64,000 nt of DNA from Aporhodopirellula aestuarii (GCF_023701485.1 NZ_JAMQBK010000025.1:6620-70619); one strand, 5' to 3'. Counted from the first letter of the stretch, positions 50,519-59,591 are shown. Numbers and translations: made by a program. Notes: generated from the sequence alone by a model not told the origin.

Positions 50519-51186
50519 AATCATAGCGGAACGGCGCGAGCCGTCCGGTCTCGCCCAAGTTTCTATACCGACAACGCACTCGCTGGACAGCGATACTTTT
50601 CACGTAGCTCGGTCTCTCCGAGACCGATGCTCACGGGCGTTACCCGCTTTCAGAGTCTCAGAGCGACTTAGCTACGTAAGAGGCGAAAACCCCAAAACGT
50701 CTACCAAAAACTTTCGCCGTCCAACCAATGATTTGTCTAACTTCAACTTGAGTGTTGCTTCAACCGGAGGGCTCGCGCCCTGCCTCTAAAAATCATAGCG
50801 GAACGGCGCGAGCCGTCCGGTCTCACCCAAGTTTCTATACTGACAACGCACTCGCTGGACAGCGATACTTTTCACGTAGCTCGGTCTCTCGGGACGTCGG
50901 TTGTATTACTGAGGAATTTCAAAAGTAGCGGAACGGCGCGCGCCGTCCGGTCCCGCGTCACCGGACGGCTCGCGCCGTTCCGCTAAAAACATCACTAAAA
51001 CAATCAATGTCCCCTGAGACCAATAATTGCGGGGGTTACCCGCTTTCGGAGTCTCAAAGAGACTCAGCTACGTAAGAGGCGAAAAACCCAATACGTCTAC
51101 CAAAAAATATCGCCGTCCAGCCAATGATTTGTCTAACTTCAACTTGAGTGTTGCTTCTACCGGAGGGCTCGCGCCTTACCGCTAAA
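50519..51186. repeat. 272-base tandem duplication, second unit interrupted
   Basis: Unit 1 (50519-50790) and unit 2 (50791-51186) match along their length apart from a 124-base gap in unit 1. That gap equals the P1 element in unit 2. The third unit starts at 51187, at an offset of 396 bases from unit 2 (272 plus 124). Confidence 0.8.
50891..51013. repeat. dispersed palindromic element P1, copy 6
   Basis: Core 50927-50984. It lies in the centre of GGTCTCTC/GAGACC, a site that is uninterrupted in unit 1 (50610-50625). Confidence 0.85.
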
Positions 51187-51416
51187 AATCTTAGCGGAAC
51201 GGCGCGAGCCGTCCGGTCTCATGCGAAGTTGGAATGCCGACAAAGCACTCTTTCTCGCCGCCCAGGTTACTTGCCCGCAGGTGGGCACGCAATCATCCAT
51301 CTATCAAGGGCATCCGATCCACAAAGATAGACAAAACACTGATGCAATGGACTGCCGCGGTGGTGAACCGCCTACCGAGCTTCGCGATAACACGAATCCG
51401 ACAGCGGGACGGGATC

Positions 51417-53009
51417 CTAGCCACTGGTCAGGTGTTCGTCGGTTTGCCGCGGTGACGCCAGGCGGACGATCTCGATATCGGACAAACGGGCCACGGCGGT
51501 CTCGAGGTAAATCCCCAAATGGCCGCGCGAGAACCGGTGATCGGCAAGCGACAGGACAACGCGTCCGTCGATGGAAAGTTCAATGTAGCTGCCAAAGGCG
51601 ATCAATTTCACGTCTGCCGAGCCACGGATTTCCCCGTGCCAGAATCCCGACTGCAGCGATGCGAACTGCATCATATGCTCGCCGAGACTGAGTTCATCGG
51701 TACCCCAGGCACGCAGCTGAGCCACACCCTTATACAGGTCCAACGAAATGTAGTAGCCATCGCGGGTTTCAGGATCGATTCGAAACACAAGGCCGCATTT
51801 GCCGAGACCATCCAGGCTCAATTTCGAGGCGAAGCGAAAGTGTTCCAGTTCACCGTCGAAGACGAACGCTTGAAAGCCGCTCTCACACGCAATCTCGAGT
51901 TGACCGTTGTCGAAAACGCAACTCTGTTCCGACGGCTCCGCATCCTCGATCAACCCATGCACGCATTGGGCGGCGATGGTTTCCCGAACGTAATTGTCGA
52001 TGCCCTCAAACGTCACCGCTCGTAACAGCCCCTCATCGTTTTGACGCAAACGCTTCGGCGGCGGCATGATGTTATTGGACAGCCGATCTTGCGTCGTCAT
52101 GGAATAGAAATTCCATAACAACCAACCCTGATCGTCCCGACAGACGCGGCCCGCGTAGTTGCCTTGCGCCAACAGCACGTTGTCGTGATAACTCTGCCAA
52201 CGGTCACGCAAATCATCAGAATGCCAGTAACGGATTTTGGCGTCTTCGCGGATGCTGCCGATCAGGTAGTGGTCGTCGTCAATGCAGATCAGATTGGGGA
52301 CCTCGATGTCGTCGTATAACCGGGGGTGGTGCAGCGGCGGCATCGCTTTGAAATGGTTGGGCTCGACCTCTTTCATCAATGCTACGCACCCCCGCCGAAC
52401 GATCGGTCCATGATTGACGCGAGCCGATGCCATCAGCCATCCGTCTTGGCCATCGTGAAAATAGTACGGGTCTCGAAAACTGATCCAGTGTCGTCCTTCG
52501 TCGAGGGAAGACTCATAAAACGCTGGATCAGGCTCGAGCGGAAAACAACTGTGCTCGTCGTACGGGGCATCGCAGCACGGTATCGCTTTTTGTCGACTGA
52601 ACTTCACCGCTTCCTTGACCCGCTGCGGATCGTTCGGGCCGCGGTGGTCCGCCCAATGGACCGGCGATTTTTTCCAGTGAAACAGGTCGTCGCTCACCGC
52701 CATCCCGATCCGTTGGTAATCCCCGTGGTCGCGGCGAGACAACCCCGTGTAAAACATCCGCCAGCTCCCTGGGTGGTGCGGATCTGGCGAAATGTGCATC
52801 GTCCACAACATCAAATCGTCCCAACTGCCGGGATCACCGACAAACAACGCGTTGTTGACTCGCCGCCAATTGAGCGCGTCCGTGCTCACCGCGTGAGCGA
52901 TGAAATCATGGTTGGGCAGGACCAGGTGAAAGAGGTGATACAACCCGTCGTGAAAGATGACATCGACATCGCCGATCGCTTTCCGGCTGCCAGCGGTTTC
53001 CGAAAACAT
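51417..53009 (-). CDS. GH32-like five-bladed propeller protein, glycoside hydrolase type
   Basis: A 530-residue protein without a clear signal peptide. [15 protein letters not shown] opens the propeller, [18 protein letters not shown] carries the RDP motif typical of GH32/GH-J hydrolases, and [14 protein letters not shown] would place the acid residue of the ECP-type motif (E-V-P here). A C-terminal beta-sandwich (about 360-530) with [23 protein letters not shown] resembles a laminin-G or GH32 C-terminal module. A sugar substrate such as a fructan is possible by family but not proven. The replacement of ECP by EVP means the catalytic site should be checked. Confidence 0.72.
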   Translation of the reverse strand: MFSETAGSRKAIGDVDVIFHDGLYHLFHLVLPNHDFIAHAVSTDALNWRRVNNALFVGDPGSWDDLMLWTMHISPDPHHPGSWRMFYTGLSRRDHGDYQRIGMAVSDDLFHWKKSPVHWADHRGPNDPQRVKEAVKFSRQKAIPCCDAPYDEHSCFPLEPDPAFYESSLDEGRHWISFRDPYYFHDGQDGWLMASARVNHGPIVRRGCVALMKEVEPNHFKAMPPLHHPRLYDDIEVPNLICIDDDHYLIGSIREDAKIRYWHSDDLRDRWQSYHDNVLLAQGNYAGRVCRDDQGWLLWNFYSMTTQDRLSNNIMPPPKRLRQNDEGLLRAVTFEGIDNYVRETIAAQCVHGLIEDAEPSEQSCVFDNGQLEIACESGFQAFVFDGELEHFRFASKLSLDGLGKCGLVFRIDPETRDGYYISLDLYKGVAQLRAWGTDELSLGEHMMQFASLQSGFWHGEIRGSADVKLIAFGSYIELSIDGRVVLSLADHRFSRGHLGIYLETAVARLSDIEIVRLASPRQTDEHLTSG

Positions 53010-53262
53010 GTTTCACTCAAACGCATATTGGGAGAATTTATGGAGAAGGATGGGTGCGAGTCTAATAGAAAGAAACCGGACCGTCATACGAGCCCCCACG
53101 CGAACTGTGAGCGGTCCCCGATTTCGCCCCACTGAGATTCCCCCGACTCGGCTGGACTTGCGAGGTACGGGAAGGTTAGAGTGAAAGCCTCTGGGCTAGG
53201 CAATTTAGGTCGAGCCGAGAGTCACCGATTTTTATGCTTGCTCACTCGAAAGGACGCACCGC

Positions 53263-54042
53263 GTGTTTGTTGCCGCCTCGACTCTATGTTGGCCCGATCT
53301 GGAACTTCAGGCTGCGATCGAGCTGCTTCAGGATCTCGACTTTACCGCCGTCGAAATCGCCGTCCAGGAATCGATCGGCCCAGCCAAACCTAGTGAATTG
53401 CTTGCCGACGAGGACCGCGCCATCCAGCTCCTGCGGTATACCCACCGGATGGATATCAGCGGATATCGCCTCGAATTGGCCAGCACCGGGGAAGAGCATT
53501 ACGCTCAATTCCACACCATGTGCCGGATCGCGAAAGCCACCAAGGTTGTCAATATTTCCGTCCCCTCGGCTGAAAAGGGGACACCATTCAACGAAGAAGT
53601 CGAACACCTCAAAAAACTCGTCGCGATCGCTGAAGGCGAAGGTGTGCGGCTGAGTGTGCGGTGTATGCTCGGTTGTCTCAGCGAAGATCCTGATACGCTG
53701 CTTGTCCTCTGTAATAATATCGATGGGCTAGGGATCGCCCTCGACCCCAGCGTGGCGTTAATCGCGTCGGCCGAAAATCCGGCGGTCGCCAAAGCGATGG
53801 CGGTCGGCAAGGGCTTTGACCAGTTGCTGAAATACGTCACCAACGTCCAGCTCCGTGACACCAGCAAAGACAAATTCCAAGTCAGTGTCGGGCAAGGTGA
53901 AATCGATTACGGGAAAATCGTCACCCAGCTCGAACGCGAGAAATACAACCGCGCCCTGACCGTCGACATGGCTCCGATGGACGATCACGACCATCGCGTC
54001 GAACTACGAAAACTGCGTCGGTTGCTCGAATCCTTGATCTAG
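53263..54042 (+). CDS. sugar phosphate isomerase/epimerase-like TIM-barrel protein
   Basis: A 259-residue protein of the xylose-isomerase-like AP-endonuclease-2 superfamily (TPVV-x-S/FVAASTLCWPD start, DFTAVEIAVQE, RLSVRCMLG, GLGIALDPSVA, VTNVQLRDTSKDKFQV). The start is GTG at 53263. Normal metal ligands of the superfamily (Glu, Asp, His, Glu) are only partly visible, so I cannot state the reaction. It lies six bases before the Nudix gene and shares its transcript. Confidence 0.75.
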   Translation: MFVAASTLCWPDLELQAAIELLQDLDFTAVEIAVQESIGPAKPSELLADEDRAIQLLRYTHRMDISGYRLELASTGEEHYAQFHTMCRIAKATKVVNISVPSAEKGTPFNEEVEHLKKLVAIAEGEGVRLSVRCMLGCLSEDPDTLLVLCNNIDGLGIALDPSVALIASAENPAVAKAMAVGKGFDQLLKYVTNVQLRDTSKDKFQVSVGQGEIDYGKIVTQLEREKYNRALTVDMAPMDDHDHRVELRKLRRLLESLI

Positions 54043-54048
54043 ACAACG

Positions 54049-54906
54049 GTGAACCTCAACACGTCACGATCGAACCACGACACGCCCGGCAGCATCAGCC
54101 CAGGCGGAGCATTGGGAGCGCTCCACGATTGGAATGCATTGCCGCTTAAACAGATGGCCGCGGGGCTGTCCGAGCGGCTCGAGCGGCTTCAAAACGCCTC
54201 GCTGGCGGACTCGCTCGATTGGAACATGACGCCGCAACTCGCCTACGGTCGCCACCGTGGTCCCGCCCGCATGAATTCACGGCGGGCTGCCGTCGCGGTC
54301 GGAATGTATTTTGATCCCGATTGCGGCTGGGTTTTTCCGCTTACCCGGCGTCCCCACGCGCTCAAACATCACGGGGGCCAGATCTGTTTCCCCGGCGGCC
54401 GCATCGAACATGATGAAACGCCGCCCGAAGCGGCCTTGCGTGAATTCGAAGAAGAGCTGGGGATTCCCGCGGACGTCTACCGGATTTGCGGCAATTTGCC
54501 GACGCAGTACGTCTACGCCAGCGACAACGAGGTGACCCCAGTCGTTTGCGTGATGCGGAAGCCAGAAATGCCGTGGAAGCCCGATCCGGGTGAAGTCGAC
54601 GAAGTCATTTTGTTGCCCCTGGCTGCGGTTTTCGAGCAAGCTCGAGTGCAGCCTATCTGGCATCGACGGGCGGTACAGGCGGCTGCTGACCCGGCCATCG
54701 AAGTCGCCCAGTTTCGCTTCAGTGCCCCCGCGTTCGTGCATCAGTCGCTGCGAATTTGGGGGGCAACCGCGGTGATCCTGGACCAGTTGGCCCAGTGTTT
54801 GCTGCCTCATCGACCTCGCCTTCAAGAGCGGCAATCTCTGCCAACTTGGCCGGACTTCCAACACCAGGCGGCGGAAGCCTCTGGTGTGCGAACATTGAGA
54901 CGATAA
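54049..54906 (+). CDS. Nudix hydrolase, CoA pyrophosphatase type
   Basis: The Nudix box GGRIEHDETPPEAALREFEEELG is preceded by LKHHGGQICFPGG, which is the extra motif (UPF0035) of the CoA-splitting subgroup (NudL/Pcd1-like). It hydrolyses CoA to 3',5'-ADP and phosphopantetheine by family. The N-terminal 60 residues are poorly conserved. Start GTG at 54049; the C-terminus past 240 is an unusual tail. Confidence 0.85.
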   Translation: MNLNTSRSNHDTPGSISPGGALGALHDWNALPLKQMAAGLSERLERLQNASLADSLDWNMTPQLAYGRHRGPARMNSRRAAVAVGMYFDPDCGWVFPLTRRPHALKHHGGQICFPGGRIEHDETPPEAALREFEEELGIPADVYRICGNLPTQYVYASDNEVTPVVCVMRKPEMPWKPDPGEVDEVILLPLAAVFEQARVQPIWHRRAVQAAADPAIEVAQFRFSAPAFVHQSLRIWGATAVILDQLAQCLLPHRPRLQERQSLPTWPDFQHQAAEASGVRTLRR

Positions 54907-54999
54907 ATTGTATCTACTCAGACCTCGGCTCGGAAAATCTCCTGCGGTCGCATAGAACATCCAAATCCTCTTCACAAACAACATCAACAGGATCCAATC

Positions 55000-55323
55000 A
55001 TGGCCTCTGACGCCGTCAAAGAATTCACCGATGCAAATTTCGATTCCGAAGTCCTCAAAAGCGATTCGGCTGTTCTCGTCGACTTCTGGGCTCCATGGTG
55101 CGGCCCTTGCCGTCAGATCGCTCCGATGATCGACGAACTGGCCGAAGAGAACCCAGGCGTGTCGATCGGCAAAGTGAACATCGACGAAAACCCAGGTGTC
55201 GCTCAAAAGTTCGGGATCAACAGCATTCCCACGTTGTTGCTGTTCAAGAACGGCGAAGTCTCCGAGAGTTTTGTCGGGATTCGTCCCAAGGCTGCCCTTC
55301 AAGAAGCGATCTCGTCGGTCTGA
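55000..55323 (+). CDS. trxA: thioredoxin
   Basis: A 107-residue classical thioredoxin. WAPWCGPC with C34 and C37 is the active site, and NSIPTLLLFKNGEV carries the cis-Pro. It reduces disulfides in the cytoplasm. It is 93 bases after the Nudix gene, and the tRNA-Cys follows. Confidence 0.96.
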   Translation: MASDAVKEFTDANFDSEVLKSDSAVLVDFWAPWCGPCRQIAPMIDELAEENPGVSIGKVNIDENPGVAQKFGINSIPTLLLFKNGEVSESFVGIRPKAALQEAISSV

Positions 55324-55546
55324 TTTGAAAAAATTCGTCCGCGGGAGTTCAAGCTCTGCGACGAAAATGTCGAATAGACGGTTATCACCGAGATTGAGAC
55401 CATGAAGGAAAAAAACGGGGCAACCCGGTCTTCCTAAACGGACCAATTTCTGCAAAGTTTGTCATCGGCCCAAACGTTCTCTTCGGAAACGTTTAACTCC
55501 CACGAGAAATTTCTCAAGCGGGGGTTTGGGGCCAATGGATCAGGAA

Positions 55547-55619
55547 GGCGACGTGGCCAAGTGGCTAAGGCGAAGGATTGCAAATCCTTTATTCGTGGGT
55601 TCGAATCCCACCGTCGCCT
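55547..55619 (+). tRNA. tRNA-Cys (anticodon GCA)
   Basis: The acceptor GGCGACG (55547-55553) pairs with CGTCGCC (55612-55618), with U73 at 55619 as usual for tRNA-Cys. The anticodon loop TTGCAAA holds GCA at 55580-55582, and GTGGG-TTCGAAT-CCCAC is a proper T arm. CCA is not encoded. An integrase gene follows 130 bases later, which makes the tRNA the likely attachment site. Confidence 0.95.
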
Positions 55620-55706
55620 CTTTCAAAAAGGCGGATTTTCTTTATAGCCGAAACACCTTTGGGTGACCTGCCGAGTTCTGGCAGCGCGGCGTTTTCTTCG
55701 AAGCGC

Positions 55707-55726
55707 AAAACGGTAAATACCGTTTT
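55707..55726. promoter_or_regulatory. 20-base near-perfect palindrome upstream of integrase
   Basis: AAAACGGTA (55707-55715) and TACCGTTTT (55718-55726) are perfect inverted repeats around AA. The block sits between the tRNA and the integrase start (55750), where an operator or an integrase arm site would be expected. TTTTACCG follows at 55731-55738. Confidence 0.5.
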
Positions 55727-55749
55727 GGGTTTTTACCGAAAGCGTAATC

Positions 55750-56988
55750 GTGCCCAAACTCTCTCAAGCTGTCCCAAAGTACCGGAAACACCGGTCTTCT
55801 GGCCAAGCCGTGGTGACCCTCGGCGGCCGTGATTTCTACCTCGGCCCCCACGGATCGAAAACGTCGATTCAGGAATATGATCGGCGTGTCGCCGAGTATC
55901 TGGCAGGTGGTCGTCAGGTGCCGATGCCTGGCTCCGTCACGATCTGTGACCTCTGTCTGCGGTTTCTGAATCACGCCGAGACCTACTACGTCAAAGATGG
56001 TGTCCAGACAACCGAGGTCGGATCGTTTCGGCGGGTGATCCATACCGTCTGCTCCTTCTATGGTGATGAGCTGGTGGTGGATTTTGGACCGTTGGCCCTG
56101 AAAGCCTGTCGGCTGCAGTGGATCCAATCGGGCGTCACTCGGGAGACCGTCAATAAGAACCAAGGGCGTCTGGTTCGGATCTTCAAATGGGGTGTGGCTC
56201 AGGAAATTGTGCCGCAGGAAATCTGGAAATCGCTCACCGCGGTGGAGACGTTGCACAAAGGACGGTGCGAGGCACCCGACATGCGGGACGTTCCACCGGT
56301 GGAAATCGAGCGAGTGGAGGCGATTCTCGAGTTTTTGTCGCCCGTCGTTCGGGCAATGATCTCGATGCAACTACTGACCGGAATGCGTCCCGGTGAAGTT
56401 TGCAAGATGCGCCCCCGTGATATCGACCGATCGGAAGACGTTTGGGAATACCGCGTCGGCGGGCACAAAACAGAGCACCACGGGCGTGCTCGAACCGTCT
56501 ACATCGGACCGGAGGCCCAGGCCGTCATGACTCCTTATCTTTTGCGAGCAAGCGACTCCCACTGTTTCTCGGCCGCGGAATCCCGCGAATGGCATCGAGA
56601 GCAGGCTGCTGCCAACCGTGTCACACCTGCCTCTTGCGGGAACGCCCGGGGCCGCAAACGGGATTCGCGATCCCCGAGTAAGAACCAACGGCATCCGCGA
56701 GAGTTCTTCACTACGGCGAGCTACGGCCAAGCGATCGGCAGAGCGTGCAAGCGGGCTTGGCCGGTTCCCGACGAGATCAAACATGACGAAGTCGTTTCCA
56801 AAGCATGGGAGGACTCGCATCGTTGGGCACCCAACCAGCTTCGTCACACCCGGGGGACAGAAGTCCGCAAGCGGTTCGGTTTGGAGGCTGCCCAAGTCAT
56901 CCTCGGGCACAGCAAAGCGGACGTGACCCAGATTTATGCCGAACGCGATCGGGACAAAGCGATCGAAGTTAGCCGCCAGATAGGATGA
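55750..56988 (+). CDS. tyrosine-recombinase integrase
   Basis: A 412-residue site-specific recombinase. Catalytic residues are visible as R213 (TGMRPGEV), K240 (GGHKTEHHGR), R365 (NQLRHTRGTE, where an Asn replaces the usual first His), H387 and Y396 (LGHSKADVTQIYAERD). The N-terminal SAM-like core-binding domain lies at about 63-160. It sits directly downstream of tRNA-Cys in the same direction, as in many tRNA-targeted islands, and its 3' end overlaps the next, leftward gene by 20 bases. Confidence 0.93.
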   Translation: MPKLSQAVPKYRKHRSSGQAVVTLGGRDFYLGPHGSKTSIQEYDRRVAEYLAGGRQVPMPGSVTICDLCLRFLNHAETYYVKDGVQTTEVGSFRRVIHTVCSFYGDELVVDFGPLALKACRLQWIQSGVTRETVNKNQGRLVRIFKWGVAQEIVPQEIWKSLTAVETLHKGRCEAPDMRDVPPVEIERVEAILEFLSPVVRAMISMQLLTGMRPGEVCKMRPRDIDRSEDVWEYRVGGHKTEHHGRARTVYIGPEAQAVMTPYLLRASDSHCFSAAESREWHREQAAANRVTPASCGNARGRKRDSRSPSKNQRHPREFFTTASYGQAIGRACKRAWPVPDEIKHDEVVSKAWEDSHRWAPNQLRHTRGTEVRKRFGLEAAQVILGHSKADVTQIYAERDRDKAIEVSRQIG

Positions 56989-57439
56989 TCCGCGGCGGCG
57001 TCGGAACCACGACCGAGAGGTCATCCGCGTAGATACCCAGCTGCATGTCCTCGATGTCGCGCAGTGACCACGACGCGAGGGCTTTGGCCATCAGCATCCG
57101 GTCACGTTTGGACGGTCCGAACGGGCGGCTGATCGCGTAGGCCGGCCGCGGCGATTCGGGTTCATACAGGGCGACCTTCAGCATTTGCGGGGCACGAAAT
57201 TCGACGCTGCTGCCCAAATAGAACTGCCGCGGTTTGCCGATGTCCTCATCGAATCCCGTGATCAGCCACCGCGACCGGTTCAGCAACGGCCGGCGGAGAA
57301 ACTCGGCCACGGTCAGCGGCTCGGCCATCAGGTCACGCACCTTGATCACACGGATCCTCCGGCGGCGGCAGTGCTCGAGTTGATCGACAAGAGTCTTTTC
57401 TGGATACGTCAGGTCAATCTTTGATCCTGGTTCGAGCAT
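56969..57439 (-). CDS. unknown protein of the integrated element
   Basis: A 156-residue protein (LTYPEKTLVDQLEHCRRRRI ... FLRRPLLNRSRWLITGFDE ... RDIEDMQLGIYADDLSVVV). No domain recognised. Codon use and the length of the clean frame support it as real. It overlaps the integrase end by 20 bases and converges with it. Confidence 0.55.
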   Translation of the reverse strand: MLEPGSKIDLTYPEKTLVDQLEHCRRRRIRVIKVRDLMAEPLTVAEFLRRPLLNRSRWLITGFDEDIGKPRQFYLGSSVEFRAPQMLKVALYEPESPRPAYAISRPFGPSKRDRMLMAKALASWSLRDIEDMQLGIYADDLSVVVPTPPRIILSGG

Positions 57440-57498
57440 AGCGATGACACCCTAAATGGCGTTCTATTACGGTTGGGTTAACCGTTCAGGGTGATTTG

Positions 57499-58089
57499 CT
57501 AGCATGACACGTTTGGTCGCTTGGTCCGGTTCGACGCTTTGAGCGCCCAACGCAGGACTTGGAATAAAATGACCGTCACGATCAAACACAACAGCGTCGC
57601 GAACATCGCTTCGATCTGTTCCAGAGCATTGGCGGCCGCACCATAAGCATTGTCAGTTGCAAAGCGATCGCGGTGTCCTAGCACCGAGGCCATATTCCCC
57701 AGCATCAGCAGACACGAAACGATAAATGCAAGGGCGGTCGGAACCAAAAACAGCATCCAGGCAAACTCACTCACCATCGAAGCAGCCATGGATGCGGGAC
57801 TAGGGTGCTCGCCCTTGCCCGGCTGTGGTTCCACGATTGGTTCTGGCACTGGAGTCGCCGCAACCCCCGTATCCGGTGGTACAGGCGGGCTCTCCACCGG
57901 CATGAACGCAACCTCCTCCTCAGGTTCGTCCGCCACCCGCCACAAGCCCAGCTTGTTCTCTTTCCGGCAGTTCGGGCAGGGGATCGACCGGTCATCACCG
58001 ATGCCCATCGTTTTTTTGGTGCTGAAAGACTTCTCGCACTCAGGGCAACGAAGCTTTTCTGAGTTGAGATTATTCGTCGATTCACTCAC
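57499..58089 (-). CDS. membrane protein with N-terminal zinc ribbon
   Basis: A 196-residue protein: CPEC (C-x2-C) and CPNC pairs in the first 45 residues form a zinc-ribbon-like motif, then a Pro/Glu linker, then two hydrophobic segments (WMLFLVPTALAFIVSCLLMLG and FATLLCLIVTVILFQVLRWAL). It starts with GTG at 58089, overlapping the upstream stop (GTGA). Function unknown; such proteins occur in planctomycete islands and chromosomes. Confidence 0.65.
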   Translation of the reverse strand: MSESTNNLNSEKLRCPECEKSFSTKKTMGIGDDRSIPCPNCRKENKLGLWRVADEPEEEVAFMPVESPPVPPDTGVAATPVPEPIVEPQPGKGEHPSPASMAASMVSEFAWMLFLVPTALAFIVSCLLMLGNMASVLGHRDRFATDNAYGAAANALEQIEAMFATLLCLIVTVILFQVLRWALKASNRTKRPNVSC

Positions 58090-58463
58090 TTCGCGTCTCG
58101 CTTCTTCGTTCCCTTTCGCGTCGCCTTCGGTTGAGCCGCTTTCTTGCGTCTCCGCGAAGCGACCGCGTCGGTGATGTCATCGTGTCCGTCCAGGATCGTT
58201 TGTTCATCCGGCGACGGCTCCACCGGTTGGACCGGGGTGCCCGCCCGGTGCATCGCCAGCGAGATCCTCAATTCCGGCTCGAACGATTCGAGTGCATCGA
58301 GTCCTCTGCCCAGCGACTGGCTGTAGTTCACCTGCAGGGATTCGCCCGCATCGAGTTCCTCGGTGCACTCTTTGAACGTGCGCAGGATCATTTCCAGCCG
58401 GACCGCCGCCGCAGCGATGGCTTCTCGACTGACCGGTTCAGGCGTTTTTGGTTTGCGGGCCAT
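58086..58463 (-). CDS. small charged protein of the integrated element
   Basis: The start at ATG 58463 (MARKPKTPEPVSREA) is preferred; the in-frame ATG at 58580 would add an AT-rich hydrophobic stretch that does not look coding. The protein has a helical middle (AVRLEMILRTFKECTEELD) and a Lys/Arg-rich tail. No domain recognised. It lies first in the leftward pair with the zinc-ribbon membrane protein. Confidence 0.55.
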   Translation of the reverse strand: MARKPKTPEPVSREAIAAAAVRLEMILRTFKECTEELDAGESLQVNYSQSLGRGLDALESFEPELRISLAMHRAGTPVQPVEPSPDEQTILDGHDDITDAVASRRRKKAAQPKATRKGTKKRDAK

Positions 58464-58663
58464 GCGAATCAACCAATGAACGAATAGAAAATCAATGCAT
58501 AAATAGCATAACAGGAAATTTAACTGCTTGCCAGTAAAGAACTTGCAAGTGGATTTGCTTTGCCTAAAGAATTTATTCATTGATTCGGTAAATAGTCTCG
58601 CCTAGCATTCGGCCCGTCAGGCAATCGCCTGGTGTTTTGGCAAACCTGCAATGTGAGGAAGAG
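58464..58663. promoter_or_regulatory. divergent control region of the integrated element
   Basis: An AT-rich 200-base gap between the leftward gene at 58463 and the rightward run from 58664. Promoters for both runs must lie here. GGTAAATA near 58587 resembles half of the palindrome found at 55707-55726. Confidence 0.5.
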
Positions 58664-58933
58664 ATGCCGCAATCAGTAACCAAGGCCGTTCAGTTTCGGT
58701 CCAACGCGATCAACGTGGACTGGGACACGTTGGTCAAAGGCGGGACATGGCGACTCGTCAAAGGTGACGACTTTACCGGTCCCCGACGCAGCCTCGTTGT
58801 CGTCGCTCATCGCGAAGCAAAGGCACGGGGCAAGAAAGTACGCACGATCAGCGACGGCGAAGACTTGATCGTCGAGTTCTTCGCGCCGCCCAAACGCAGC
58901 ACGTGCAAACCCTATCGGAGGGCGGGCTCGTGA
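58664..58933 (+). CDS. small unknown protein, first gene of the rightward run
   Basis: Start at ATG 58664 with GAGG about eleven bases upstream. The 89-residue protein reads PQSVTKAVQFRSNAINVDW ... RRSLVVVAHREAKARGKKVRT. No domain recognised. Its stop overlaps the GTG of the DUF1580 gene. Confidence 0.6.
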   Translation: MPQSVTKAVQFRSNAINVDWDTLVKGGTWRLVKGDDFTGPRRSLVVVAHREAKARGKKVRTISDGEDLIVEFFAPPKRSTCKPYRRAGS

Positions 58934-59280
58934 GCGGTTCGGATGTCGACGTGGCCGTGACCGATTGGATCGTCTCCAAAGAGATCCCCGCCGCCGTCGA
59001 AGACATGACGGGGTTTCGGCCCCACATCAACACGGTCAAGCGGTGGCGGTCCAACGGTGTCGCCGGCGTGCGACTGCGGTGCGAGTACTTCGGGGGGACC
59101 TACCGCACCACGCGGACATGGTTGGCCGAATTCTTTGCCGCCTCCAGCGAAGCGAAGCAGACACGACGGTCCCGGCGCAATCCAACGCACGCCGGACAAC
59201 CGCGTCGGCCAATCGGGGAAGTCGCCAAGCCGCGGGCGATGACGGCGCGACAGCAGTTAGAGGCACGCGGAGTTTTGTGA
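58930..59280 (+). CDS. DUF1580-type protein with helix-turn-helix-like pattern
   Basis: A 116-residue protein starting with GTG at 58930 (GTGA overlap). INTVKRWRSNGVAGVRLRCEYFGGTYRTTRTWLAEFF follows the DUF1580 pattern: a short recognition helix, then a winged strand pair. DUF1580 is known from planctomycetes, often near integrases. It may serve as excisionase or regulator in the element. Confidence 0.75.
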   Translation: MSGSDVDVAVTDWIVSKEIPAAVEDMTGFRPHINTVKRWRSNGVAGVRLRCEYFGGTYRTTRTWLAEFFAASSEAKQTRRSRRNPTHAGQPRRPIGEVAKPRAMTARQQLEARGVL

Positions 59281-59315
59281 ATGTTGATTTCAGTCTTTAC
59301 GGATGAGGTTTTGGA

Positions 59316-59591
59316 ATGTTGGTGTTGAGTCGAAAGAGTGGCCAGCGAGTGGTCATCGGCGGCGAGATCGTGGTGAGCGTGATTGAAATCCGCGGCGACA
59401 AAGTGCGGCTCGGGATCCAAGCGGCACGGTCCATCCCCGTGCATCGCGAAGAAGTCCACGAGGAATTGCAAAGCCGAGCAAGGCACGAGCAAGACTCCCA
59501 AATGGAAGTCGATGCGAACACCGAGGCTGCCCGCACGTCGTTGGCGATCGATGCGGCCGCGAACAACTCGGGGCGGGAGCAGCGGTCATGA
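59316..59591 (+). CDS. csrA: CsrA-type RNA-binding translational regulator
   Basis: A 91-residue protein. The first 50 residues are a full CsrA fold (LVLSRKSGQRVVIGGEIVVS, then IRGDKVRLGIQA) with the RNA-binding R44 in PVHREEV, and L4 and R6 in the first strand. A C-terminal tail of about 40 residues rich in Glu, Gln, Ala and Asn is added to the normal 60-residue length. It has GGATGAGG seven bases before the ATG. CsrA binds GGA motifs near ribosome sites to repress translation. It overlaps the next gene as ATGA. Confidence 0.93.
   Translation: MLVLSRKSGQRVVIGGEIVVSVIEIRGDKVRLGIQAARSIPVHREEVHEELQSRARHEQDSQMEVDANTEAARTSLAIDAAANNSGREQRS

Larger units (their letters stand above)
50462..51416. 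other. non-coding region made of tandem and nested repeats
   Basis: A 272-base unit (50519-50790) is repeated (50791-51186, carrying a P1 insertion) and begins a third time at 51187. Each unit starts with a half P1 palindrome (AGCGGAACGGCGCGAGCC) and holds the inverted arms CACGTAGCTCGGTCTCT and AGAGACTCAGCTACG. The remainder up to 51416 shows nothing I recognise. Confidence 0.75.

Noticed and set aside
50519-51250. A CRISPR array
   Set aside because: The repeats are 272 bases long and few, with no short repeats separated by unique spacers and no cas genes.
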